Positions 34,836-44,376 of a DNA stretch of 64,000 nt are shown one piece after another. This DNA comes from UBA5543 sp964464965. GTDB lineage: Bacteria; Bacteroidota; Bacteroidia; Chitinophagales; Chitinophagaceae. Location: positions 248,001 through 312,000 of the forward strand of contig CAYXHM010000004.1 in assembly GCA_964464965.1 (NCBI GenBank), read 5' to 3'. Under the pieces are notes generated by a model. It was not told where the DNA came from and did not search any database. It saw only the letters and a list, made by a program, of their open reading frames with translations. How positions within the stretch are numbered: position 1 is the stretch's first letter; every line of letters starts with the position of its first letter. Position numbers and translations under genes: made by a program.

Positions 34836-35528
34836 ATGTATTTGTTGTCAACCATTTTATTACAATCGGATACTATTGCATCGACTATTATAGCAGACGA
34901 ACCGGCTGTGGAAAAGCTATCGCTGATATACCTGCTTATGGAAGGCGGTGTGTTAATGATACCATTGCTGCTCTGCTCTATATTAATGATATATATCTTC
35001 CTGGAGCGCCTTGCCGTTATCAGGAAGGCGGGCATGGTTGAACCAACGTTTATGCCCCGTATACGCGACCATGTAATGGACGGTAACCTGGAAGCCGCAA
35101 AGAAACTGGCAAAAAACACGGAAGGACCTACTGCAAGAATTATTGACAAAGGCCTTAGCCGTATAGGCAAGCCGGTTGACCATATTGAAAAATCTATGGA
35201 GAACACAGGCAAACTACAGGTGTATAACCTTGAAAAGAACCTGTCTATATTATCTACCATAGCGGGCATTGCCCCTATGTTTGGTTTTTTAGGAACTATA
35301 GCGGGTATGATCATCCTGTTTTTTAACATTCAGCACCAAGGGTTTTCTATTGAAAATATAGCTGGTGGTATCTACACAAAAATGGTTACCTCAGCCGTAG
35401 GGCTGATAATAGGCCTGCTTGCCTATGTGGCTTATAACTACCTGAATGCACAAATCAATAAAGCGGTCAACAAAATGGAGGCTGCTTCGGTTGAATTCCT
35501 GGATATCCTTCACGAACCTACCCGCTAA
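34836..35528 (+). CDS. exbB: MotA/TolQ/ExbB proton channel family protein
   Basis: 230 aa inner-membrane protein. An N-terminal helix (GVLMIPLLLCSILMIYIFLE), a cytoplasmic loop (RDHVMDGNLEAAKKLAKN) and two further helices (LSTIAGIAPMFGFLGTIAGM and VTSAVGLIIGLLAYVAYNY) make the ExbB/TolQ pattern; the conserved Thr and Pro of TM2 and TM3 are in place. With ExbD it converts the proton gradient into force, for TonB-dependent uptake or Tol-type envelope work. The ExbD gene follows 12 nt later. ExbB versus TolQ cannot be decided without TonB or TolA nearby. Confidence 0.92.
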   Translation: MYLLSTILLQSDTIASTIIADEPAVEKLSLIYLLMEGGVLMIPLLLCSILMIYIFLERLAVIRKAGMVEPTFMPRIRDHVMDGNLEAAKKLAKNTEGPTARIIDKGLSRIGKPVDHIEKSMENTGKLQVYNLEKNLSILSTIAGIAPMFGFLGTIAGMIILFFNIQHQGFSIENIAGGIYTKMVTSAVGLIIGLLAYVAYNYLNAQINKAVNKMEAASVEFLDILHEPTR

Positions 35529-35540
35529 AAATACCGGCTT

Positions 35541-35942
35541 ATGAATCTGAGAAAAGGACTTAGGGATAAGACGGAAGTAAGTACATCGGCACTGAACGAT
35601 ATACTGTTTATACTATTGTTCTTTTTCCTGGTAATATCTACACTGGCTAACCCGAACGTGGTAAAGGTGCTGACGCCTAAGGCCGCTACAGAAACCAAAG
35701 CCAAGCAAACGGTAGTGGTAACGGTAGATTCTTTACAGCGGTTTTATGTGGGCACTACCCTTACCCCGATAGATTCACTGGAACCCGTTATTGCACGAAT
35801 GGCTGCACAATCGAACGATGCAGAACCTACTGTTGTAATAAACGGGGATAAAAAAGCTGATTGGGACAATGTAATGGCTGTGATGAAAGCAGCCAAGGCA
35901 TCTAAACTGAAAGTAGTGGCTGCCATTGATAATGCGCCATAA
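35541..35942 (+). CDS. exbD: ExbD/TolR family protein
   Basis: 133 aa. One membrane helix near residues 23-42 (ILFILLFFFLVISTL) is preceded by the key aspartate (SALNDILFIL) that takes part in proton conduction. The periplasmic domain then has the TolR-like beta-alpha fold (TVVVTVDSLQRFYVG and the AAKASKLKVVAAID C-terminus). Together with exbB it forms a two-gene operon. The stop codon is in the same frame as the recG gene that follows. Confidence 0.92.
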   Translation: MNLRKGLRDKTEVSTSALNDILFILLFFFLVISTLANPNVVKVLTPKAATETKAKQTVVVTVDSLQRFYVGTTLTPIDSLEPVIARMAAQSNDAEPTVVINGDKKADWDNVMAVMKAAKASKLKVVAAIDNAP

Positions 35943-36038
35943 ATATGGAAAGCGCAGCACGCTTTCTTATATTTACGTTGTACAAATCATTCAGTAATCA
36001 ATTATCGTTCGTCCATATTAGATACTCCTATAGAGTAT

Positions 36039-38102
36039 ATGAAAGGCGTTGGCCCCCAACGTGGAGAAATGCTGCGCAAAGAACTTGAGGTGCAGACGTC
36101 TGGGGATTTACTTGGCCACTACCCCTTTCGTTACAACGACCGTACACAGCTGAACAAGATAAAGAGCATCAGTACAGATGGCGAGTATGTACAGCTGATA
36201 GGGACACTCATTAATATTTTTGAAGAAGGTACCGGCAGGGCAAAAAGGCTCACAGCTACATTGTATGATGATACCGGCGCTATAGAATTAGTATGGTTCC
36301 AGGGGGCGCAGTGGATGAAGAAAACCCTGCAGGAAAACCAGAATTACCTAGTATTTGGCAGGGTGGCATTTTTCAATGGTACGCCCAATATCCCCCACCC
36401 TGATATAGACCCGCTGAATGCTGAAACGGCCAAGGCAGGTATGACACCCGTTTATCCGCTAACCGAAAAGCTGAAAGGCCGTGGGGTAAATAACAGGGTG
36501 CTTGCTAAAATTACAAGGGAACTTGTAAACAAAATAACGCCGGCTGACTTTCCCGAGATACTCCCGCTGGCTTTGATTCAGCAATACAAACTATGCGACA
36601 GGTACCATGCTATAAAATGGATACACTATCCTGATACGGAAGAGCATATGCAGGCAGCGCGCTATCGCCTTAAATGGGAAGAACTGTTTGCATCACAATT
36701 GAAAATAGGCCAGTTAAGGGTGCAACACAGTGTACAGCCCGGCTGGCGGTTTGATACAGTGGGCGACCATTTTAACAACTTCTTTAAAGAACATCTTCCT
36801 TTTGACCTGACAGGCGCCCAGAAACGTGTACTGAAAGAGATACGGTACGACACCGCCACAGGCAAGCAAATGAACAGGCTGGTGCAGGGTGATGTGGGTA
36901 GCGGAAAAACTATTGTAGCCGTCATGTCTATGCTGCTGGCACTGGACAATGGTCACCAGGCGTGCATGATGGCCCCTACAGAAATACTGGCGCAACAACA
37001 TTATAAAGGCATCAGCAAATTGCTGAAGGCTATGGATATACCGATGGCTATACTTACAGGCAATGTAAAGGGCAAGGAACGCAAGGCTGTACTGAAGGGA
37101 CTGGAAGATGGTACTATAAAGATTGCAGTAGGTACCCATGCCCTGATAGAGGATTCGGTAAAGTTTCAGAACCTGGGGCTGGCTGTAATAGATGAACAGC
37201 ACCGCTTTGGTGTAGGGCAACGTGCACGGCTCTGGGCTAAGAATGAGATAGCCCCACACGTATTGGTAATGACAGCCACGCCTATACCACGTACATTGGC
37301 CATGACCCTGTATGGCGACCTGGATGTATCTGTAATAGATGAACTGCCACCCGGCAGGCAAGAGATAAAGACAGTGCACCGCAATGAAATGCGCAGAGCA
37401 CATGTGATGGATTTTATTCGCAGCGAGGTGGACAAAGGCAGGCAGGCATATATAGTTTATCCACTGATAGAAGAGTCTGAGAAACTGGACTACGAGAGCC
37501 TGATAGCTGGCTATGAACAGGTAAAGGTTTTCTTTCCTGAGCATAAGTATAACATAGCGATGGTGCACGGAAGGCAGGATGCTGAACTGAAAGAGCGGAA
37601 CATGAAACGCTTTATAGACGGTGATGCTCATGTGCTGGTATCAACCACAGTAATAGAAGTAGGCGTGGACGTACCCAATGCCAGCGTGATGCTGATAGAA
37701 AGTGCTGAAAGATTTGGTCTTTCTCAACTGCACCAGTTGCGTGGCCGTGTGGGCCGTGGTGGCGAACAGTCATATTGCATACTGCTTACAGGCAATAAGC
37801 TTTCAAAAGAAAGTGCAGAACGTATGAAGATCATGGTGGAAACAGCTAATGGTTTTATCATAGCAGAAAAAGACCTGGCCATGCGCGGTCCCGGAGACCT
37901 GTATGGCACTAAACAAAGCGGTACATTCAGGTTTAAGTTGGCAGACATAATAGAAGATACCGCTATACTGGAACTTACACGACAGGCCGCCTTACAGGTA
38001 CTGACAGAAGACCCTAACCTTACTGCTCCGCAACACCAGGGTATCCGCAATGTATTGCTGCAGCAATCAAAGCCTGCGAACAACTGGAGCAAGATCAGTT
38101 AG
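36039..38102 (+). CDS. recG: ATP-dependent DNA helicase RecG
   Basis: Branch-migration helicase that regresses stalled replication forks; 687 aa. A wedge/OB domain is followed by the SF2 motor: Walker A GDVGSGKT at about residues 284-291, the DEQH box (VIDEQHRFGV), motif III MTATPIPRT and motif VI QLRGRVGRGG. The first residues (MKGVGPQRGEML) begin inside the conserved N-terminus. In-frame codons just upstream continue the family pattern (ILDTPIEY before MKGVGP) but contain no ATG, GTG or TTG back to the exbD stop. The true start may therefore be a rare codon such as ATC at 35997 or ATA at 36015. Confidence 0.95.
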   Translation: MKGVGPQRGEMLRKELEVQTSGDLLGHYPFRYNDRTQLNKIKSISTDGEYVQLIGTLINIFEEGTGRAKRLTATLYDDTGAIELVWFQGAQWMKKTLQENQNYLVFGRVAFFNGTPNIPHPDIDPLNAETAKAGMTPVYPLTEKLKGRGVNNRVLAKITRELVNKITPADFPEILPLALIQQYKLCDRYHAIKWIHYPDTEEHMQAARYRLKWEELFASQLKIGQLRVQHSVQPGWRFDTVGDHFNNFFKEHLPFDLTGAQKRVLKEIRYDTATGKQMNRLVQGDVGSGKTIVAVMSMLLALDNGHQACMMAPTEILAQQHYKGISKLLKAMDIPMAILTGNVKGKERKAVLKGLEDGTIKIAVGTHALIEDSVKFQNLGLAVIDEQHRFGVGQRARLWAKNEIAPHVLVMTATPIPRTLAMTLYGDLDVSVIDELPPGRQEIKTVHRNEMRRAHVMDFIRSEVDKGRQAYIVYPLIEESEKLDYESLIAGYEQVKVFFPEHKYNIAMVHGRQDAELKERNMKRFIDGDAHVLVSTTVIEVGVDVPNASVMLIESAERFGLSQLHQLRGRVGRGGEQSYCILLTGNKLSKESAERMKIMVETANGFIIAEKDLAMRGPGDLYGTKQSGTFRFKLADIIEDTAILELTRQAALQVLTEDPNLTAPQHQGIRNVLLQQSKPANNWSKIS

Positions 38103-38143
38103 ACTATTATACACCTTAGTTCCAAAGCATGTACGATGTTTGT

Positions 38144-39331
38144 TTATTCTGCACCCTCATCTTCAAATTCGGCAGAAGCGGCGGAAGAATTGCTGAGAAT
38201 TTTGTAAATAGCAGGCCCGTGCTGGTATATGCCTTTGTTGTATTTATTACCCAATACTATAATAGTAAAGTTGTCTTTGATAAAGCGCAGGAACACAGTG
38301 TTGTTGCCATGCCACCACCCGTTGTGAAAAACCACTTTATCTCCATCGGGGTAGCAATACATGCGCCAGCCAAGGCCATAGTTTTTCACGCCGCCTGTTT
38401 CGAAAGAACAGGGGCCATAAGCATATTCAGTAGTATTACTGTCCAGGAATTCGTTATCGTAAAAAGACTGGTCCCAACGGTACATATCACGTACGGTGCT
38501 GTATATACCCTTATCACCATAAATACCATCAGAAAATACTATAGGATACTCAATCCAGTTAGGATGATAGCTTTTAGTTGCATTGCCCGGGAAACCCTCA
38601 GCGGGGTCGTACACAAAAGTATTGTTCATACCAATAGGCTCAAAAAAGTACTGCTTCATGAAGTCTTTGTACTTCATTTCCGTCACTTCCTCTATAAGCC
38701 TTGCCAGTATGGCGTAGTTGCTGTTGCTGTATTTAAAGCGGGTGTTAGATGGAAAATCGAGAGCTGGCTTATACTTTGCAAACATAGTCAGCAACTCATC
38801 ATTATACGCAGGGGTGACGGTATTCTTATATCGCCCCCACCATTTAAGATAATCGGGCAGGCCTGACCGGTGGTTAAGCAGCATCTTAACCGTGATTTGC
38901 GGGTAAGGAAAAGACGGCAGGTATGTTTGTACAGGATGATCAATATTCAGGTACTTGTGCTGGTGCAGGTACATAACCGCTGTTGCAGTAAATGTCTTCG
39001 AGGTAGATGCCAATTGTACAGGGGCATCTTTGGTCAACTTTATATTCCTGTTTTTATCGGCAAAACCAAGGTAACGTTCGTAGATGATATGTCCCTGGTA
39101 GCCTATTAGCACACTACCATTAAAACCGCGTGCAACCTGTAGCTTGTAAAATGAATCAAGCTTATACCGCATCTGCTGGTAGTCGGCAGACGAGGTATCA
39201 TCAAAATAGAGATGTACGCTACCAAACTTTTTAGACTCGCCTACGTATTTGGGACAGGCATGCACGCTAAATGTGCTCCAGCCCAGGGAACAGAAAAAAA
39301 TGGTTAATAAGAGATGTATCTTTTGTTGCAT
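38144..39331 (-). CDS. beta-lactamase-fold serine hydrolase
   Basis: 395 aa from ATG 39331 with a signal peptide (IHLLLTIFFCSLGWS). Class C/DD-peptidase-like hydrolase (Beta-lactamase family PF00144): the SxxK motif is in QLASTSKTFTAT, the YxN motif in FKYSNSNYAIL, and the third motif is HNGWWHGNN in place of KTG. Such proteins are esterases, D-aminopeptidases or penicillin-binding proteins; substrate unknown. A GTG at 39346 would add five residues. Last gene of a minus-strand run from the TlpA-like gene. Confidence 0.9.
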   Translation of the reverse strand: MQQKIHLLLTIFFCSLGWSTFSVHACPKYVGESKKFGSVHLYFDDTSSADYQQMRYKLDSFYKLQVARGFNGSVLIGYQGHIIYERYLGFADKNRNIKLTKDAPVQLASTSKTFTATAVMYLHQHKYLNIDHPVQTYLPSFPYPQITVKMLLNHRSGLPDYLKWWGRYKNTVTPAYNDELLTMFAKYKPALDFPSNTRFKYSNSNYAILARLIEEVTEMKYKDFMKQYFFEPIGMNNTFVYDPAEGFPGNATKSYHPNWIEYPIVFSDGIYGDKGIYSTVRDMYRWDQSFYDNEFLDSNTTEYAYGPCSFETGGVKNYGLGWRMYCYPDGDKVVFHNGWWHGNNTVFLRFIKDNFTIIVLGNKYNKGIYQHGPAIYKILSNSSAASAEFEDEGAE

Positions 39332-39370
39332 TATCCAAACTACCACTACTTACAAAGCTAACTTATATGA

Positions 39371-39967
39371 TTATGAGTTGTTTTCCTTTAACTCATCTTT
39401 AACAAACTTATGAGCTTTCTCGATAAATTCATAATAGCACTGCCCTATCTCGTAATAGCTGATGACAAAAGTCCTGTAAGCATCATCGACAGGTTTCATG
39501 TGTTTCGCCCTGCGCTGTAAACCTTGCAGGGAGCGTTGTGCGCCCATCATGGTGCGGTAATTGTACAGCCAGTTTCCCTCTTTCATATAAGGGAATATGG
39601 CCGCAAATTGTGGTGGAAAATATTGTTGCATGGACGCTAACTTTTTATACACATCCTGTGTAAAACTCAACAAATCGTTTTCCGTATTAAAGTATTGGGG
39701 GTCTGTTGCCAGGTAGTGGTCAAACAAGGTATCTACTATTGCGCCTGAATATAAACCATACTCCTGCCTGAACCATACCTGCGCACGTTGTACGGCAGCA
39801 TTTGCATCTGTAAATGTATCTATATGCCTGTGCAGCATAATCCCTCTTTGTATGCCTTCAGGATATTCCTTAACAGCAGCCATCCCTTTTACGTAATCAC
39901 CAATCATGTTGCCCAAAAGCAGCTCCGCATCGCCGAATGAAAATAAGGCATGGCCTAAATAATTCAT
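39371..39967 (-). CDS. acpH: acyl carrier protein phosphodiesterase (DUF479)
   Basis: 198 aa. The HD-domain-like AcpH family is recognisable from MNYLGHALFS, GNMIGDYVKG, MLHRHIDTFTDAN and DTLFDHYLA, whose Asp and His residues form the metal site that removes phosphopantetheine from ACP. Predicted cytoplasmic. It is in an apparent operon (12 nt after the FUSC gene). The identity as ACP phosphodiesterase is by family; the biological role in Bacteroidota is not well studied. Confidence 0.88.
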   Translation of the reverse strand: MNYLGHALFSFGDAELLLGNMIGDYVKGMAAVKEYPEGIQRGIMLHRHIDTFTDANAAVQRAQVWFRQEYGLYSGAIVDTLFDHYLATDPQYFNTENDLLSFTQDVYKKLASMQQYFPPQFAAIFPYMKEGNWLYNYRTMMGAQRSLQGLQRRAKHMKPVDDAYRTFVISYYEIGQCYYEFIEKAHKFVKDELKENNS

Positions 39968-39979
39968 ACCTGCAATCTA

Positions 39980-42151
39980 CTACAACTGCATGATACGGGG
40001 CAGCTTTTCGGATAGTATTTTCAGGTCGTTATTCATGGCTTTTAATTCCACCAATAGTTTTTCAAGGTATATCTGCTGATGTGGTGTCATTTGCATAGGC
40101 AGGGGCAACTGTTGTATATCCTGCACTACGAAATTACCATCAGGGTCTAATGCCGGCAGGAGGGCCATATTTTTATTAAACCACATCAGCGATTCTGTAA
40201 CGAGTTTTGCCTGCTGTTCTTTATCCTTCATCTCAGGCACCGGTTGCTCCAGTTGTATATTATTAAGCTCCCGCGTTATCCTTATGTTGTGCGTAATGAT
40301 GTAATAGAATATCGCAAAAGGCTTTTTCCTGAAAGTGGGCTCTTCCATATAGCGGCTGAAAGAATCGAAGGCATTGCTGTTGGCAGACTCAGCCTTTCGT
40401 TTGTGCTTTGTCCAGTTCTGTTCTTTCTCTTTCGGGAAGATGTTGGCCAGGAAGTAGAGGTAGTTCATGTAAATAGCATGTGCCAGGTGCGCAGGCAGGT
40501 ATTTTTTATCCCATGTAGGTAGTAATACAAACCCTGCAACAATGGCAATACCTGCCCCCGCCATGGTGGATAAAGCCCGTGTTATAATAAGGGAACTGCT
40601 CAGTTCCCTGTTGATGTTAAAGAGCAGCACCAGGTTGACCGTTATAAAAAATGCGGCCAGTGAATACCTGGTACGCAGGTACACTACCATAGGTATAAAC
40701 GTGAGGAAGAGTAAGGCTTCCTGCAAATATAACCCTGTAGGTAGCTTTAAAAATAATCCTGCTACCAGGCCACCTGCCACAGTGCCTATAACTCTGTCCC
40801 TGGCTTTTACCCATGTAGCGCCAAAATAGGTTTGCATCACTATCATTAGTGTGAAGGGTATCCAGTAGCCGTGGTCAATATTCCAGTATTTGTATATGAA
40901 CATAGCCAGTGCTGCGGCTATAGCAGACCGCAGGGCGTACCTGGCCGTAAATGTGCTGAAGTTGAACAACAACTGTATATACCGCAGCCAGTATTTAGGG
41001 TGCAGAATAAAAATGGTTTTCATCAACGAGTAGGAACGTATCATAGACCGCTCGTTGACAATGCCCTGCAAATGACTGAACGCTGCATCTATTATTTTAG
41101 CATTGCGCTCTGCCAGTTGCGCTATGCGCAGGATATGTGTATTGGCCTCATCATCCTGCTCTGCCAGGCGTTCGCGCAGTAAAACGGTCAGCTTAAACAA
41201 CCTGTTGATACGCGAACGCAGTATCATTTCTTCCGCTACCTCTGCCGTTACAGTATATACTGCCATCCTGTCAAGGGTTTGCTGTGTGGCACGCAGCAAT
41301 GTAAATATCTTTATCCGCAGGGCACTATCCAGTTTGTTGCGGTGCAGGTTGCCCAACTCTTCACTAATAGTCATTACCTGTGCGCCTACTATGGCCGCTG
41401 CCTTGCGCACCTGTGCCAGCGCATGCTCGTGCCCGTCTTTTTCAGTGCTTTCGTGTGCCAGCTTCTCAAACAGGTCAAGCGAGCCATCGATAGCTGTACG
41501 TATAGCTTTTTCTTTCTGGTAAATGTTATGCTCATTGGCACGTGGCCCTATGCCTTCCCATCCCTGCGATATTGCTTTAGCCAGTTCTGCCACAGATTTC
41601 CATATCATAGCTACAGAACGGCGGTAAGGCCGCTGCGCAGGTGTGAACAGCGATGCCGCAATAGCTGCAAAGGCATTCCACCCCACCCCTATAGCCACCA
41701 GTGCGGTACGTTCCTGCAATTCAGGCCAGTTATCTGTAGGGTATGCATTGCAGAAAATGAACAGGGCATACACACATATAGCCAGCCCGCTGCCGCGGTT
41801 GCCTATATTTTTCAGCAGTGATGAGATGAAGCCTACTACCGCCATCAACAGTACACTCAGCCATAATATATTACCTGAAACACTGCCTAACAACGCAAAA
41901 AATATGGCCAGTACTGAACTACCCGCTAACAGCTTCAGCCTATGCTGGAAATCACCTTTCAGTTCTACCCAGCATATACATTCTGCCATCAGGGCTATCC
42001 ACCCCGCCTGCTCCAGGTGACCCGTGTACAGGCCCCATATGAGTGGCACCATGGCAGCTATAGCCATACGCAGTCCCCAGCTTACATCAGGCTCAAACGA
42101 CTCTCTTTCCAGGAGCCTGTTCAGTTGCTTATATGGTTGTATAATGCGCAC
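39980..42151 (-). CDS. FUSC family inner-membrane protein (YccS/YhfK-like)
   Basis: 723 aa from a GTG start. Two blocks of about five or six membrane helices each, at roughly residues 25-160 and 395-540, each followed by a cytoplasmic helical region. This is the FUSC layout also found in the aromatic acid exporter AaeB and in YccS. The second block contains YWIPFTLMIVMQTYFGATWV and RVIGTVAGGLVAGLFL, both typical. Members are thought to be efflux components, but no partner membrane fusion protein is nearby. It lies 18 nt after the TlpA-like gene. Confidence 0.9.
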   Translation of the reverse strand: MRIIQPYKQLNRLLERESFEPDVSWGLRMAIAAMVPLIWGLYTGHLEQAGWIALMAECICWVELKGDFQHRLKLLAGSSVLAIFFALLGSVSGNILWLSVLLMAVVGFISSLLKNIGNRGSGLAICVYALFIFCNAYPTDNWPELQERTALVAIGVGWNAFAAIAASLFTPAQRPYRRSVAMIWKSVAELAKAISQGWEGIGPRANEHNIYQKEKAIRTAIDGSLDLFEKLAHESTEKDGHEHALAQVRKAAAIVGAQVMTISEELGNLHRNKLDSALRIKIFTLLRATQQTLDRMAVYTVTAEVAEEMILRSRINRLFKLTVLLRERLAEQDDEANTHILRIAQLAERNAKIIDAAFSHLQGIVNERSMIRSYSLMKTIFILHPKYWLRYIQLLFNFSTFTARYALRSAIAAALAMFIYKYWNIDHGYWIPFTLMIVMQTYFGATWVKARDRVIGTVAGGLVAGLFLKLPTGLYLQEALLFLTFIPMVVYLRTRYSLAAFFITVNLVLLFNINRELSSSLIITRALSTMAGAGIAIVAGFVLLPTWDKKYLPAHLAHAIYMNYLYFLANIFPKEKEQNWTKHKRKAESANSNAFDSFSRYMEEPTFRKKPFAIFYYIITHNIRITRELNNIQLEQPVPEMKDKEQQAKLVTESLMWFNKNMALLPALDPDGNFVVQDIQQLPLPMQMTPHQQIYLEKLLVELKAMNNDLKILSEKLPRIMQL

Positions 42152-42169
42152 GTATAGTGAGAGAAAGTC

Positions 42170-42673
42170 TTAGTACCTGCTTGTAATCTGTTTGTCTATC
42201 AGTACAGATAATTGTTCACTCTTCACCATTCCTTCATAAAACCTGCGATAATTCTTAGATGGACTCAGCAACAGTGTAGCCGGTATAGAGCCCTGCCATT
42301 CATCCTCTATTTTAGGTATAAATTCATTGGCATTGGTTTCATTCAGCCATAGTACCTCGTGCTGTAGTTTCTTTTTAGCTATAAATTTTTCTATTTTTTC
42401 AGGATAGTCATTCTTAAAGTCAAGGCTTACCAGCAATATTTTCACCGGCTTACCTTCATACCTGTCTGCCAGTTTCTGAAATTCAGGCAGTTCCCTGATG
42501 CATGGCCCGCACCATGTAGCCCAGAAGTTAATAACAAAAAGCGTATCGCCGCCATTGGCTACACGTTTCATCAATGTTTCAGCATTGTAAGCAGGCACAG
42601 CCTGAGCATGCGCAGAAGCCGTAACACCCATCAGCATTAAAACCAGAAACAAAGTCTTTATATAATAAACCAT
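42170..42673 (-). CDS. TlpA-like thiol:disulfide protein
   Basis: 167 aa from ATG 42673 with a signal peptide (LFLVLMLMGVTASAHAQ). Thioredoxin fold with an active site WCGPC in FWATWCGPCIRELPEFQ, and the TlpA/ResA-type insert (IEKFIAKKKLQHEVLWL). It probably reduces disulfides or helps cytochrome c maturation in the periplasm. The cis-Pro loop is GSIPATLLLSP. It differs from the cytoplasmic trxA by its signal peptide. First gene of the minus-strand run with FUSC, acpH and the serine hydrolase. Confidence 0.92.
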   Translation of the reverse strand: MVYYIKTLFLVLMLMGVTASAHAQAVPAYNAETLMKRVANGGDTLFVINFWATWCGPCIRELPEFQKLADRYEGKPVKILLVSLDFKNDYPEKIEKFIAKKKLQHEVLWLNETNANEFIPKIEDEWQGSIPATLLLSPSKNYRRFYEGMVKSEQLSVLIDKQITSRY

Positions 42674-42677
42674 CACA

Positions 42678-42685
42678 CAAAGGTA
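42678..42685 (-). promoter_or_regulatory. possible -7 promoter box of the TlpA-like gene
   Basis: TACCTTTG on the minus strand, 4 nt before the start codon. A TTG-like -33 element occurs only at a spacing of 27 nt. Confidence 0.3.
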
Positions 42686-42761
42686 TTATTCTATCTCCTG
42701 CATATCACTATACAATATCTTAAAACAATGTTGAAATAGTAATGTTTTGGTTCATTTACAT

Positions 42762-42769
42762 TAGGTTTG
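42762..42769 (+). promoter_or_regulatory. possible -7 promoter box of the carboxylase gene
   Basis: TAGGTTTG, 28 nt before the ATG of the acyl-CoA carboxylase gene. No -33 match at the expected distance. Confidence 0.35.
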
Positions 42770-42797
42770 CGAGGTAATTTTTCAGTAAAACATATTT

Positions 42798-44336
42798 ATG
42801 GATAAAATATCTTCATTACAGGATAAGATAGCGCAAGCCATGCTGGGTGGCGGACAAAACCGTATAGACAGCCAACATAAAAAAGGTAAGCTCACCGCCC
42901 GCGAGCGCATCCAGTTACTGATGGATGAAGGCTCATTTGAAGAGGTAGGTATGCTGGTAACACACCGCAGCCGCGACTTTGGCATGGATAAAGAAGTGTA
43001 CATGGGCGACGGCGTTGTAACCGGCTACGGTACTGTAAATGGCAGGTTGGTATATGTTTTCTCACAGGACTTTACTGTATTTGGCGGCAGCTTGTCTGAA
43101 ACACATGCTGAAAAGATATGTAAGATAATGGACCTTGCCGTGCAGAATGGTGCACCATTGGTAGGTCTGAACGACAGCGGTGGCGCAAGGATACAGGAAG
43201 GTGTGGTATCACTGGGTGGATATGCTGATATCTTTCACAGGAATGTTAAGGCATCGGGCGTCATTCCACAGATATCGGCCATCATGGGCCCGTGTGCAGG
43301 CGGTGCTGTATATTCTCCGGCCATTACAGACTTTATATTGATGGTAGAACATACCTCCTACATGTTTGTAACCGGACCAAACGTTGTAAAAACCGTTACC
43401 CACGAAACTGTAACCAGCGAAGAACTGGGCGGTGCGCAGACACATGCTTCAAAATCAGGCGTTACGCATTTTGCCTGTGCCAACGAGGTGGCTTGTATAG
43501 AGAACATCAAACAGTTGCTGAGTTATATGCCGCAAAACTGCGAGGAAGATGCCCCTTCATACCATCATGAAGTAGGAGATGAAAAACGCCCTGTATTAAA
43601 CAATATTATACCGGACAACCCCAACCAACCTTATGATATGAAAGAAGTGATCGAACAGATCACCGATGCAGATTCTTTCCTGGAGGTACACAAAAGTTAT
43701 GCGGAGAACATAGTAGTGGGCTTTGCACGTATAACAGGCCGCAGCATTGGCATAGTCGCTAACCAGCCTGCCAGTCTTGCAGGGGTATTGGATATAGAAT
43801 CGAGCAAAAAAGGAGCTCGCTTCGTGCGCTTTTGCGATGCCTTTAATATTCCCCTGCTGGTATTGGTAGATGTGCCCGGCTTCCTGCCCGGTACCGACCA
43901 GGAATGGCATGGTATCATAACCAATGGTGCTAAACTATTGTATGCACTAAGCGAGGCTACAGTACCTAAGGTTACGGTTATTACCCGCAAAGCATATGGT
44001 GGCGCTTACGATGTAATGAACTCCAAACACATTGGCGCCGACCTGAATTATGCATGGCCTACTGCAGAGATAGCGGTTATGGGTGCAAAAGGTGCCGCTG
44101 AAATTATCTTTAAAAAAGAAATATCAGAAGCAGCGGATAAAGACGCCAAATGGAAAGAGAAGGAACTGGAATACATGGAGAAATTTGCCAATCCTTATGG
44201 CGCTGCAGCAAGAGGGTATATAGATGAAGTAATACTACCCGATGTAACCCGCGAAAAACTAATACGCGCCTATAAAATGCTGGAAAACAAAGTAGAGTTA
44301 AGGCCGAAACGCAAACATGGAAATATTCCGCTATAA
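42798..44336 (+). CDS. pccB: acyl-CoA carboxylase beta subunit (propionyl-CoA type)
   Basis: Carboxyltransferase subunit, 512 aa. Typical blocks: KGKLTARERIQLLMDEGSFEE near the N-terminus, GGSLSETHAEKICKIMDLA, LNDSGGARIQEG, IMGPCAGGAVYSPAITD (acyl-CoA oxyanion hole), VDVPGFLPGTDQE and TRKAYGGAYDVMNSK. These match propionyl- or methylmalonyl-CoA carboxyltransferases better than acetyl-CoA AccD. The biotinylated alpha subunit is not adjacent. It is followed by a strong hairpin terminator. Confidence 0.92.
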   Translation: MDKISSLQDKIAQAMLGGGQNRIDSQHKKGKLTARERIQLLMDEGSFEEVGMLVTHRSRDFGMDKEVYMGDGVVTGYGTVNGRLVYVFSQDFTVFGGSLSETHAEKICKIMDLAVQNGAPLVGLNDSGGARIQEGVVSLGGYADIFHRNVKASGVIPQISAIMGPCAGGAVYSPAITDFILMVEHTSYMFVTGPNVVKTVTHETVTSEELGGAQTHASKSGVTHFACANEVACIENIKQLLSYMPQNCEEDAPSYHHEVGDEKRPVLNNIIPDNPNQPYDMKEVIEQITDADSFLEVHKSYAENIVVGFARITGRSIGIVANQPASLAGVLDIESSKKGARFVRFCDAFNIPLLVLVDVPGFLPGTDQEWHGIITNGAKLLYALSEATVPKVTVITRKAYGGAYDVMNSKHIGADLNYAWPTAEIAVMGAKGAAEIIFKKEISEAADKDAKWKEKELEYMEKFANPYGAAARGYIDEVILPDVTREKLIRAYKMLENKVELRPKRKHGNIPL

Positions 44337-44341
44337 GAACT

Positions 44342-44370
44342 AAAATACGGCTCATTGCAGCCGTATTTTT
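44342..44370 (+). terminator. strong hairpin between pccB and the UbiA-like gene
   Basis: Perfect 11-bp stem (44342-44352 and 44359-44369, 6-nt loop) ending in TTTTT. The hairpin ends 7 nt before the ATG of the next gene, so it could also limit its expression. Confidence 0.85.
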
Positions 44371-44376
44371 ATATCT

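Noticed and set aside
36714..37631. A 305-codon minus-strand frame opposite recG
   Set aside because: Antisense shadow; the recG motifs on the other strand are unambiguous.
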